Positions 34,095 to 45,076 of a stretch of DNA of 53,786 bases are shown piece by piece. Source of the DNA: Chara braunii (taxonomy: Eukaryota > Streptophyta > Charophyceae > Charales > Characeae); NCBI GenBank assembly GCA_003427395.1, contig BFEA01000312.1, forward strand, positions 1,719,198 through 1,772,983. The letters are read 5' to 3'. The translations under genes were made by a program, and so were the position numbers. The notes beneath the pieces were generated by a model. It saw nothing but the letters and a program-made list of their open reading frames with translations, did no database searches and was not told where the DNA came from. Within the stretch, counting starts at the first letter, position 1. Each line of letters opens with the position of its first letter.

Positions 34095-34385
34095 AAGGAA
34101 GGAAGATACTTCTTCATCTTCATCCTCTTCTTCATCTTCTTCTTCTTCTTCTTCTTCTCCTTCCTCTTCTTCTTCTTCTTCTTCTTCTTCTTCTCTCTTG
34201 TCTCTCCCTCCTTCCTCTTTCTCTCCTTCCTCCCCCTCATCTTCTCCCCCTTCATCTTCACCTTCTTCCTTCTTCACTCTCATCCTCTTTGTCTTCTCCC
34301 TCTTCTTCTCCATCTTCATCTTCCTTGTCTCTTTCCTATTCTCCTCCATCCTCTTTTACTTCATTTCCTTCCCTCCATGGGCTAC
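34095..34385. repeat. CTT/CTTC-rich simple repeat
   Basis: Pyrimidine-rich trinucleotide tract. Poly-Glu/Lys minus-strand frames and Leu/Phe/Ser plus-strand frames are compositional. Confidence 0.9.
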
Positions 34386-34399
34386 TCAAACTCTCATCT

Positions 34400-36990
34400 T
34401 TCACTTGCACACTAGGGGGGGTAGTACTCCGATTCTTTCCTAGATGATCCATGATGCATTCTTGGTGATATGGGTTCTCCAAACTTGTGTTTTTCACTCT
34501 CACACCAGTAGGTAGTATAGCGCTACATTCAAGGATGCTTCTTGATGCAATCTTGGTGATTTGGGCTCTTCAAACTTGTGTTTTTTACTCTCACACTAGT
34601 AGGTAGTAGTACAGCGCTACAATCATGGATGCTTCTTGATGCAATCTTGGTGATTTGGGCTCTTCAAACTTGTGTTTTTCATTCTCACACTAGTAGGTAG
34701 TACAGCGCTACATTCATTGATGCTTCTTGATGCAATCTTGGTGATTTGGGCTCTTCAAACTTATATTTTTCACTCTCACACTAGTAGGTAGTACAGCGCT
34801 ACATTCATGGATGCTTCTTGATGCAATGTTGGTGATTTGGACTCTCCAAACTTTTGTTTTTCACTCTCACACTAGTAGGTAGTTTAGCGCTTCACCCATA
34901 ATGATCCATGATGCAATCTTGGTGATTTGGGCTCTCCAAACTTGTGTTTTTCACTCTCACACTAGTAGGTAGTGTAGCGCTTCACCCATGAATGATCCAT
35001 GATNNNNNNNNNNNNNNNNNNNNNNNNNNNNNNNNNNNNNNNNNNNNNNNNNNNNNNNNNNNNNNNNNNNNNNNNNNNNNNNNNNNNNNNNNNNNNNNNN
35101 NNNNNNNNNNNNNNNNNNNNNNNNNNNNNNNNNNNNNNNNNNNNNNNNNNNNNNNNNNNNNNNNNNNNNNNNNNNNNNNNNNNNNNNNNNNNNNNNNNNN
35201 NNNNNNNNNNNNNAGGTAGTACAGCGCTACATTCATGGATGCTTCTTGATGCAATCTTGGTGATTTGGGCTCTCCAAACTTGTGTTTTTCACTCTCACAC
35301 TAGTAGGTGGTGTAGCGCTTCACCCATGAATGATCCATGATACAATCTTGATGATTTGGGCCCTTCAAACTTGTGTTTTTCACTCTCACACTAGTAGGTA
35401 GTACAGCGCTACATTCATGGATGCCTTTTGATGCAATCTTGGTGATTTGGGCTCCTCAAATTTGTGTTTTTCACTCACACACTAGTAGGTAGTGCACCAC
35501 TACTTTCATAGATAATCTTTGCTGCATTCTGGATGATTTGGACTTCTCACACTTAAGTTGTTCCCTCTTACAGTAGTAGGTAGTGCACCGCAACTTTCAT
35601 GGTTGGTCTTTGCTGCATTCTTGGTGATTTGGCCTACTCACACTCTCCCTGTTTACTCATATACTTGTAGGTAGTGCACCGCTACTTTCATAAATGATCT
35701 TTGATGCATCCTTAGTGGTTTGGGCTACTCACACTCTTGTTGTTCACTTATACCCTAGTAGGTAGTACACCGCAACTTTCATGGTTGGTCTTTGCTACAT
35801 TCTAGGTGATTTGGGCTACTCACACTCTTGTTGTTTACTCATACAGTAGTAGGTAGTGCACTGGTACTTTCATAAATGATCTTTAATGCATCCTGGGTGA
35901 TTTGGGTTACTCACACTCTTGTTGTTCACTCATACCGTAGTAGGTAGTACACAACAACTCTCATGGATGATCTTTGTTGCATTCTTGATGATTTGGGTTA
36001 CTCATACTCATGATGTTCACTCATACACTAGTAGGTAGTGCACCAGTACTTTCATGGATGATCTTTGCTGAGTACAGCGCTACATTCATAGATGCCTTTT
36101 GATGCAATCTTGGTGATTTGGGCTCCTCAAACTTGTGTTTTTTACTCTCACACTAGTAGGTAGTGCACCACTACTTTTATAGATGATCTTTGCTGCATTC
36201 TGGATGATTTGGACTTCTCATACTCAAGTTGTTCCCTCTTACACTTGTAGGTAGTGCACTGCAACTTTCATGGTTGGTCTTTGCTGCATTCTTGGTGATT
36301 TGGGCTACTCACACTCTCGCTGTTTACTCATATACTAGTAGGTAGTGCACCGCTACTTTCATAAATGATCTTTGATGCATCCTTGGTGGTTTGGGCTACT
36401 CACACTCTTGCTGTTCACTCATACCCTAGTAGGTAGTACACCGCAACTTTCATGGTTGGTCTTTGCTGCATTCTTGGTGATTTGGGTTACTCACACTCTT
36501 GTTGTTTACTCATATAGTAGTAGGTAGTGCACTGCTACTTTCATAGATGATCTTTGATGCATCCTGGGTGATTTGGGCTACTCACACTCTTGTTGTTCAC
36601 TCATACCCTAGTAGGTAGTACACAACAACTTTCATGGATGATCTTTGCTGCATTCTTTGTGATTTGGGATACTCTTACTCATGTTGTTCACTCATACACT
36701 ATTAGGTAGTGCACCGCTGTTTTCATGGAGATGCTGCATTCTTGATGATTTGGGCTACTCACACTCATGTTGTTCACTCTTACACTAGTAGGTAGTGCAC
36801 CGCAATTTTCATGGTTGGTATTTGCTGCATTCTTGGTGATTTGGACAACTCATACTCATGTTGTTCACTCATACACTAGTAGGTAGGGCAACGCTACTCT
36901 CATGGGTGATCTTTGATGCAATCTTGGCAGTCTAGCCTTCTCAAGGTCAGGCCTTTTACTCACACACTAGTAGGGGGTGCGCTGCTCCTC
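34400..36990. repeat. ~91-bp minisatellite with higher-order structure
   Basis: Units are anchored on CACTAGTAGGTAGT, with landmarks at 34602, 34695, 34787, 34878 and 34968, giving a 90-93-bp period and roughly 27 units including the gap. Later monomers alternate between CGCAACTTTCATGGTTGG and CGCTACTTTCATAAATGATC types. A block beginning AGTACAGCGCTACATTCAT at 35400 is repeated at 36071, a 671-bp higher-order duplication whose junction falls inside a monomer. Confidence 0.92.
35004..35213. other. Assembly gap, 210 N
   Basis: Undetermined bases inside the 91-bp minisatellite, so the array length is not known. Confidence 0.99.
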
Positions 36991-37044
36991 TCATGGATGA
37001 CTTTTTGGGATCAACCTTGGTGATCTTGCCTTCTTAGACTCATG

Positions 37045-37900
37045 ATGGTTGTGATGTTCCGGTTCCTACTTAGTTGATCTCTCCTCTATGTGCATGTGCC
37101 ATTCACTAGCCTAGCATCTCATTGTCAAGTTCATATGTGTTTGTGATGTTCCGGTCCCTACTTAGTTGCTCTCTCCTCTATGTGCATGTGTCATTCACTA
37201 GTCTAGCATCTCATTGTCAAGTTTATGTACGTTGTGATGTTCCGGTTCCTACTTAGTTGATCTCTCCTCTATGTGCATGCGCCATTCACTAGTCTAACAT
37301 CTCATTGTCAAGTTCATATGTGTTTGTGATGTTCCGACTCATACTTAGTTGATTTTTTCCTCCATGTGCAAGTCTCCTTCACTTGTTCAAGTATCTCATT
37401 GTCAAGTTCACGTATGTTGTGATGTTCCGGTTCCAACTTAGTTAATCTCTCCTCCATGTGCATGTGTCCTTCACGAGCTCAAGTATCTCATTGTCAAGTT
37501 TATATGTGCTTGTGATGTTCCGGTTCATACTTAGTTAATCTCTCCTCTATGTGCATGTGCCCTTCACTAGTTCAATTCTCTCATTGTCAAGTTCATGCAT
37601 GTTGTGATCCGATTCCTACTTAGTTGATCTCCCCTCTATGTGTATGTGTCGTTCACTAGTCTAGCATCTCATTGTCAAGTTCATATGTGTTTGGTATTTC
37701 GGTCCATACTTCGTTGATCTCTCCTATGTGCATGTGTCTTTCACCAGTTCTAGATTCTCACACTCAAGTTCATGTATGTTGTGATGTTCCGGTTCATACT
37801 TAGTTGATCTCGCAGCTATGTGTATATGCTCTTCACTAGTTCTAGCATCTCTTTGTCAAGCTCATGTGTGTTGTGAGGTGTTCCAATTTTGTACTTATTC
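37045..37900. repeat. Second minisatellite, ~92-bp unit, about ten copies
   Basis: GTGATGTTCCGGTT..TACTTAGTTGATCTCTCCT recurs at 37051, 37143, 37234, 37326, 37419, 37512, 37604, about 37692, 37781 and 37872. The sequence differs from the preceding array although the period is almost the same. Confidence 0.92.
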
Positions 37901-37982
37901 AATCTTTCACTATGGGATGGGTGAGCGACATTTTGGTTGCGACTATGGGGAGCTGATTTGATTGGGATTAGAACTTTCCTCT

Positions 37983-37994
<12 letters not shown>

Positions 37995-38064
<70 letters not shown>

Positions 38065-38170
38065 CCTTTCTCTCTCTTTCTCTCCCTCTCTCTATCTTCC
38101 NTCTCTCTCTTTCTCTCCCTCTCTCTATCTTCCTCTCGTACTCCTCTCTCTCCCTCGCTCTTCGCCTTGC
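37995..38170. repeat. (CT)n microsatellite
   Basis: CT tract with one N at 38101. Same position relative to block S2 as 453-583 has to block S1. Confidence 0.95.
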
Positions 38171-38189
38171 CCACTCTCTCCCTCTCTTT

Positions 38190-39065
38190 CCCCTCACTTG
38201 GCATATGACTAATCTTTCTCCCCTCACTTGGTACATTACCAGGGTGCGAACAGTAAAAAGAGATCAGACCTCACTTGGTGGAGAAAGAGGGCAATGGGAG
38301 GCTAGCCGGTCCCTTGTGCCACCAAGAAGGCAAAGGAAAGAACGATTGAGAAAGTGGGAAAAAGAAGCGGAATCCGAGAGAGAGTATAAGTGGAAGCAAG
38401 GTCAGTTTGACTCAACCATTTCCCCGAATGCATGACTATGAGAAGAGATTGGGCTGATTGAGCAACGAAAGAGAACAAAGAGCAGCCAAAGAGTTTGAAA
38501 AGGATGGGCATGTTGGAAAGGCTATGTGTTGACCCCCATCGGGGAATTGTATGAATCTTCTTGCTTGTGTGGGATTGTGCAAGTGAGTGATGGCTAGAAA
38601 TGCCTTGAGCGGGATAGAGCCGGGAGGAACCGGGCACCAAGAGGGAAAGGGAAGAGGGAAAAAGGGGTTGCGGGACCTTAGCATAAAACCAGCCCATGAA
38701 AATGACTTTTGCTTTTGAGAATTGGAGGGTAGATGAGAAAAACGGGGTGCAATCTTGCCAAGGGAAAGGTGATGGTATGTGTGCATGCATGTAAAGGCCC
38801 TGAAGAGACTAAGGGGCCTGCGGCAATGAAGTGGATTAGGATGCTTAAGGCCCAACCTGGGCGTAGAGGCGAGGGGCAAGACGGCTACGCCGCACCCCGA
38901 TGACGCTATAGGTACACAAGGCTTAGGGAAATGGTGTGCGGCCTAAGGATGACGCTTAGCCTGCGCACAAAGGAAGAAAGACTCTCAAAGAACCCCTGGA
39001 CTGCCTGCGTATTGGAAGGAGCAATTGCTTGGTAACATAACAAAGAATCGAAAAAAAATCAGCGT
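38190..39065 (+). other. Block S2, paralogue of 600-1390
   Basis: Collinear with S1. Immediately followed by the leader of copy B, so it may be the 5' end or LTR part of that element. No comparable block precedes copy A. Confidence 0.75.
38580..38588 (+). promoter_or_regulatory. Candidate 5' splice site in block S2
   Basis: CAA then GTGAGT, aligned with CAG GTGAGT in S1. It is upstream of all copy B ORFs and could be the shared donor for the acceptor-like sites before each ORF. Inference only. Confidence 0.4.
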
Positions 39066-39104
39066 TGCGGGACGACCTGCGAGACTACCACCCGGCGTGA
39101 GGGT

Positions 39105-41030
39105 TGAGCTACATCCCCAATGTCAAAGCTCTCTCGCGCGATGGCCCACCCTTATCCATCTTAGAGCACTAGGTGGGGGTGATCTCGGGACGAACGGCCC
39201 GCGCCCTGACCGTGAGCGTGGGCGGGCCGAGCCAACTGGGACCCGCAGTGGGGTCGACTAAGGCTTGAAAGTCTACCGGGGTTTGGCCCTACAAAAATGG
39301 TGGAGGTGCCGGGTAGGAGGGTTAAATTGACCCTTGCGATTCCGATGGGGGCGCCTGACGCATTGAATGTATACACAACCCAAGCTAAGGAAAACGGACT
39401 TGTGATTGCTCTTTCCCTTGTGAGAAATCAGATTTGAGAGTGGCTGGTCGCATGGCATGGCCAGGCCTGGAGGTATAACATGCATGCTATGCACTTGATC
39501 AACCTTTCCTTTGAGAAATGACTCTAACCCTCCTTTGTCCGGTGCTGGTGTTCGCCAGTCGGGGGAAGCCTTGGGCAAGTCGCTGGTCGACCCTTCCTCT
39601 TCGTATGAAAGAAGGGCTCCAGTTACCTGGCAGGCGGTTGGTGCTTGGCTTAGGCCGGGTTCCAATGAAAATCCCGCGGGGGAGTGATCCGACCGACCGG
39701 GTGTCCTCCTATCTTCTTCTCTGAGTCCGGTGGGCTCATGCACTTTGCACTGTTTTTTTGAAATGCTTGAAGGAACCAATATGAACAAAACATGTCATCG
39801 AGACGGAACAATCCTACCCTATGAAAGGACAGACAAGTAAAGAGAAAGGGAATGAAGGGAGTTGCTAGACTCCAAGGAAAACTAGCTCACCCTTGAAGAT
39901 TCTCACAAGAAGGTACCAACCACTATGTAGGAAAGTAGGGGGAATGACACTCATTGTCCCGAGAGAAAATATGTGAGTTATGGGTAGGAAGCGCTGGGTG
40001 CATCAAAGGAAAGACACTTGTACTATGTGTGTCCCACTTGGGACTTGTGTTTACATGATGGGATTCGAGCGTCCTGCCTTTCGGAAGGAAAGCATTGGTT
40101 TGCACCAACCGGTGCGGGTTGCGAAACGTCGCTCTCTTTTTGTAGGCTGCCGTGTGTTCGTGTGTGGAGGTCAGACCACCGAGCTGTCGGACGGGAGTTT
40201 GTTACGTCGGTTGATTAGTAGCATTTCCGTTCGAGCGGTGATGAACTTTTGCTCAATGATCTGCCGGACGGGGTGCGAAATCTCCTCAGGCGGGGCTTAG
40301 CCTGTAGACTGGCGGGGGGAGTACCACTGCATGCTTGCACATCCATACCGACACCGAGGGTTACCCCGTGTGCCTAAATACAGGGACAAAAGTCAGCCGT
40401 CCGGGCATTCACTTCCATCGGTCCGATAAGAATCAGCCTTCCCCAAACCATGCTACGAGAAGTTACTAATCGTCTCCGAGGCTCCGTTTATGCCTGAGCG
40501 GCAAAACGGGATGGGGTATTCTGGGTACAAGGAAAGCGCTAACGCCTTGCCGGAGCCTGGGTATCTCGCTCGCGACGGTTGAGCTGCGCTCGAGGTATGG
40601 GATAAAACTCTACCGATAGTAGCAGTGGAGAGACCATATTGGGGATGACCGGTGAGGAGATGTCCGGCCCGTATGTGAGATTGCCTGAATTTGTTTTTTA
40701 TGTGTTCCCCCTCCGTAAAAATTGATTGAGCTTGGATTGTTGGACGGGTATATTTCTAAGTCTATCCCCCCCCCCCCATCTGAGTCCACACGAGTGAGAG
40801 ATGATCGGAAGGAAGGAGGATAAAGGTCAGTTGAAATGAAACCAAGAGAAAATGTGGGGAAATGGATGGCCGACCGAGGATACTATGGGAAGAAGGTACT
40901 TAGGAATAGGGAGGTAAATTGGGGAGACCTTGATGAGGGGTCTGAAATAATCCTCATCTAGGGCAAGGGTTGACGTGACCAAAAGGACCGGTTGGTGCTC
41001 TTTTTATGAAAACAGGGGTCGGGTGCTGAA
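39105..41030 (+). other. Leader region of copy B
   Basis: Non-coding, aligned with 16385-18310. A C run lies at about 40768-40778. It ends with a pyrimidine-rich stretch and AACAG before module 1. Confidence 0.75.
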
Positions 41031-41036
41031 AACAGG

Positions 41037-41841
41037 ATGGCACGATGGTTGCCTTCCCCTATCTATAAAAGCGGCCCGGAAATGTCAGTAGATGTAAAGG
41101 ATGGGGTATCGGTCGTCCTCCCGGAAGATGGGACGTGGACGAACCTTGAACCAGCGTATCAAACGGCAATGCTGGAAGGGGAGGACGCGTTCCTTTGGAT
41201 AGCAACAGTCTGGACTAATGTCATCTTGACGAGGTTGTCGCCAAGTTTAATGGATTTGAAAATCTTTAGGGACAGTGGAAGCCCGAGGGTGGGTCTACTT
41301 ATCGCAAGGTGGGGAGAATGTTATGGTCATAGAGTTGACACTCGGGAATACGCCGGACGAGTTGTTTAGAAAGCCAGAAGCAGAGGTTGTTTGGGTTGCA
41401 TGTCAGCGGAGGGAAATGAAAATGGAAATGATAGACGTACGGGTGGAACTTGGGGATGGAGGAAGCATGGGGCGACCCGTCAGAACCATGCGATGTGTGC
41501 TGCCTCCCTTCCTAGTGGATGCGGTTTTCGGAACTCGGAGCAGGCTAGTACGGATATACCAGTCCATGACGAACCTCGGGCTATATCAATGCGCTAGGCA
41601 AGATTTTTTTCGATTATCGGTAGAGATGGGGCCGTTCGAGGGGAACTGGGCGGACGAGCTGACCGAGATACTAAACTGCCTTAGCATAGACAATATATTT
41701 GTCTCTAGCCCTGTGCATTGGGGGATAGTCTATAGGAATGTGGCAATAGGGGGGACGTTTCTGGATGGGGTAAGGGAGTTGTTATACAACGAGGAGGACG
41801 ACTTCAGTGATGAAGACGAAGATGATGAGATGGAGGACTGA
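41037..41841 (+). pseudogene. Module 1 of the upstream array, copy B
   Basis: ATG 41037 begins MARWLPSPIYKSGPE. One extra nucleotide near 41260 shifts the frame; both halves are otherwise free of stops, and the junction codon aligned with the TGA of modules 2 and 4 is Glu. The C-half reads VRTMRCVLPPFLVDAVFG, QDFFRLSVEMGPFEGNWADE and GGTFLDGV before an acidic tail. This is the least damaged module. An acceptor-like CAG ends at 41015, 21 nt before the ATG, in the conserved context TTGGTGCTCTTTTT. Confidence 0.77.
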
Positions 41842-41931
41842 GACTTCTAAGAGGGGTGGGGTAACTTAACTTAGAAAGGACGGGTGACCTGGTATTGTGC
41901 AGGAAGGGGACGAATGACTAGAGAAGAAAGG

Positions 41932-42631
41932 ATGATGGAATACACCTTCAAAGGTTGGGAACCACGGCGACTCAGAGGAGGAATAGAGATGCCTATACCG
42001 ACAGAAAACGAGTGGAGGGGGACTTGTCGTATGTATGGGTAGAGCAGATTTGGAACCCGATAAGGGAAGAGGAAGGTTGGGACGATATAGCAGAAGGCAA
42101 AGTAGAGTCAGTCGAAACAATTGTGTTTTCCGAGGACGGGTGACACCTATTTTGCACTATGCTAGCAATGGGACAGGATCCGATGTGGCTTCTAGGGGAC
42201 GCAGAAGCCCGAACCCGAAAGGAAGGCAAGCGCTTCGCCAACGAGGGATGAGACGAAGTTAGTAGCAAAGTTGTGATGGGAGGATGGAAGGAACTTAAGC
42301 CTCCAAGCCTACGGACAACGGCTTGGGTGCCGGATTCATAGTCGAGTGGTTTGGGGGGTTTTAGCACATTTTAGAAGTAGCCGATTCCATGAGAAAGGTG
42401 CATATAGAGTGTGTCTGGCCGACTGAGGAGTTCTATAGGATCTCATTGAAATATGGACCCTTCTATGGAGATAAAGCTGAGGAAGTCATCATCGTCCTAA
42501 AGATAGGCAAGTATGACCGCCTAGAGGTAGAGGCGGAGTCTTGGGACACCATAGTTAGTCGGGAGGCGGCGTCCGCGCCCTCCTACGTAGACGATGTCTT
42601 TAAACTGTTTGAGGTACTATGGTTCGACTAA
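41932..42631 (+). pseudogene. Module 2 of the upstream array, copy B
   Basis: ATG 41932 or 41935 starts MEYTFKGWEPRRLRG. A 36-nt deletion relative to copy A and a -1 offset (also in copy A) fall near 42035. The N-half ends VFSEDG then TGA at 42141-42143, and the frame continues with HLFCTML, as in copy A. The C-half has EEFYRISLKYGPFYGDKAEE and YVDDVFKLFEV and stops at TAA 42631. TGTGCAG ends at 41902. Confidence 0.7.
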
Positions 42632-42931
42632 ATGGGGCCGAGGGATCGAATGCCGAGGGAAGGCCGGAGTATGGAAGGTGCTTGTGAATTAAGGTGTAAC
42701 ATAGGAGAGGGGCGTGTACACTAGTCAGCATGAAGAGCGTGAGGGTCGAAACAAGGGGGAAGTAGCAACAACCGGAAAAGGAGGGTGAAATTGTACGTAT
42801 ATGGGGCGGGAATAGCGGCAAGAACCAGTGTACGATAAGTAGGGAGTGCTGAAAGACTAAAACACGAAAGGCATGGAATCTCGGTGGGTGCAGCAATCGG
42901 ACTAAGGAAGCTGGAAATGAGACATTGCAAG

Positions 42932-43711
42932 ATGGCCCGGCGAATGACATTCTCGGAGGATAGACCTTGCGGGATCCTGCCACCAAGAACATCTGAAGGC
43001 ATGGTCGAAATAAGCCTGCCGACAAGAAATGTGGTAAGCAACCCGGTAATGGACTGGGTGGGGGTAAAGTTGGTGGAGGACACGGTGTACCTAGTAGTAG
43101 AGATGGAATGGCGTGCGAGAGGAGAGTTCGGGGGCATAGATTTTGACCTCCGGGGCGCGTACATGCGACAGGATCCTTACACCTGTCGGAAGAGGGATGG
43201 CGGACCTTTGGGATTGCCTTGGCTTCCGGGAATGACCCCGTACGAATGTTCGAAGGAACATGGCAAATAACTTGGCGAGAGAGGTTTGAATTCGCAGTCC
43301 CAGAACGAGACGACGTGACGGCCGAAGTAAGAGTTCCTGCGGCAGGAATCTTTGAGTTGCCCAATGAGATCATACGGATGAGTCTACCACCCTTCCTGCT
43401 ACGACAGATGGGAGGCGTAGAGCGAGTGGAGCAGGCGGTAGCTGTCATAACTAGGCTAAATTTCGACGGAACATTAATGTATCGGGAATACTACCGGACC
43501 TTCCTAAAGATGGGGCCTTTCGAAGACGAACAGAGGTAGGAAGTACTTTGTATACTACAAGCTGCAATAAATACCCGACCAGGAGTTCCAAAAGTAAGTG
43601 ATGAGGCCCATCGGGCGGGAAGTAGGCCGGGGCTCGACCTACATAGACGACTTTTACCGGTTGTACTAGCAGCCAGAGGAGGTTGCGGCTCCTAGGGATA
43701 TGAAAGGATAG
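42932..43711 (+). pseudogene. Module 3 of the upstream array, copy B
   Basis: ATG 42932 starts MARRMTFSEDRPCG, then MVEISLPT and DWVGVKLVEDTVYLVVE. A -1 shift near 43170 is followed by HLSEEG and TGG at 43198-43200, where copy A has TGA. The C-half reads MFEGTWQITWRERF, RMSLPPFLLRQMGG and REYYRTFLKMGPFEDE, with a TAG at 43537 and a further shift near 43610 before TYIDDFYRLY. About 300 bp of spacer separates it from module 2, and a GTGCAG site ends at 42893, 38 nt before the ATG. Confidence 0.72.
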
Positions 43712-43828
43712 TTGGACTAGAAAGGGAGAATGAGGATATAAAAGGTAACGGAGCAGTAGGTGGACATTTACTGAGGGTTGGCTGTTACGCTTTCTATGTG
43801 AACTATGCAGGGAATCACCAAGGCAACA

Positions 43829-44617
43829 ATGGCAGCAAGACGTGTGGGGATGGAACGCCAGCCCCGGTACCCCGGGCCGTCCTGGAATAACGGCGAACGA
43901 TGGGAAGTATCCCTCCCATCGAGTTCTAACTATCGGGGATTCGATGTGGAATGGTGGACCGTAACTTTGGGGAGAGACACCGCCTTCATGTTGGTAGAAT
44001 GTCGGTGGATGGGAATGAGAATCAACCGGGGACTTGGGGATGACTTATTTTCCAGTTTGGAAGTTACCGGGACCATGTATCTGCCCGAGATTGGCTGACA
44101 CTCATTAGGGGTGGGAATAGCGCAAGGCCACGAGATGGCTCCCGTCTTTCGGAGGGCAGCCCGGGCGTTGACACGGGTAGGACAATCAGTCGGGGGTAGA
44201 AACGTGGACTTAGTTGCCCGGGTGGAAATGGGAGGTTGAAGGGAATTCAGGGCACCAACCACACCGCTGAGGTGCCGAGTTCCCCGTTTTATGATAAACC
44301 TCGTCTTCGGGAGCCTCGCGAGGGCGCAATAGCTGGCAGACTCGGCGATAGTCTGGGTAGACCACTTCCCCTTCCCTACCATTGGGATGTTCTACGATGT
44401 CGCGGTGGAGCATGGGCCGTTCTGGGGAAACAGGGTCCACGAGTTACTGGAAGTCATCTACATCCTGATGTTTAGGGCGCCACCACTAGACTGGGCGGGA
44501 TGCGAACGCATAATCGAAAGGGAAATCAAGATAGGAGAGAGTTATTTAGCAGGGGTGGCTGAACTATTCGAGGAGCCTACCGAACTGGAAGGGACGCGAG
44601 GGCGAGAACGGGACTAG
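43829..44617 (+). pseudogene. Module 4 of the upstream array, copy B
   Basis: ATG 43829 starts MAARRVGMERQPRYPG, then VTLGRDTAFMLVECRWMGM and TMYLPEIG followed by TGA (44096-44098). The same frame continues through FRRAARALTRVGQ and GMFYDVAVEHGPFWGNRVHE, then GESYLAGVAELFEE, to TAG 44617. Other stops are a TGA near 44237 (TGG in copy A) and TAG at 44330. ACTATGCAG ends at 43810, 18 nt before the ATG. Confidence 0.75.
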
Positions 44618-45065
44618 CACCCGCAGGCGGGCCAATAGGGCAGTCCGCTACGTACAGAAGTTCCCCGATGGAAATAAGAAAGGGGCCTCGGACCCGGATG
44701 ATTAAAACCTGCTAGAAAACAAAGAAGGAGGTAGACACTTAATGGTTGTCGTGACCCTGAAGGTCGGAAAGGGAAATACTCCTCGGGAAAACTTTCCCTA
44801 GCAGGATGCCTAACCCGGGCTCCTACGTACCGGCCCGACAAGGCAAGGACGCTCTAAACGAACCTGTGATAAAGGAAACTAAGTCACGCCCTTAGCTCGA
44901 CAAGGCAGCAGGGCCAGCCGTGGCTCCTTTTTGAGGAACCAATCCGGAAACGAAGATAGGGAAAAGGCTATTTCCCAAATAAAGATAAGCCTACGAAGCT
45001 GGGAACCTAGACGACCTAAAATACTTCGCGTTGCGTATGTCCTGGGAATTCTTTGGCTTATGCAG
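44618..45065 (+). other. Spacer between module 4 and gag, copy B
   Basis: No conserved frame. Ends in CTTTGGCTTATGCAG (to 45065), an acceptor-like site 11 nt before the gag ATG. Confidence 0.5.
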
Positions 45066-45076
45066 AACTAGGCAAA

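Noticed and set aside
34992-35340. Frames running through the N gap
   Set aside because: They consist of undetermined residues.
34400-37900. CRISPR-like regular repeats
   Set aside because: Whole ~91-bp units are repeated with no unique spacers, in a eukaryotic setting. These are minisatellites.
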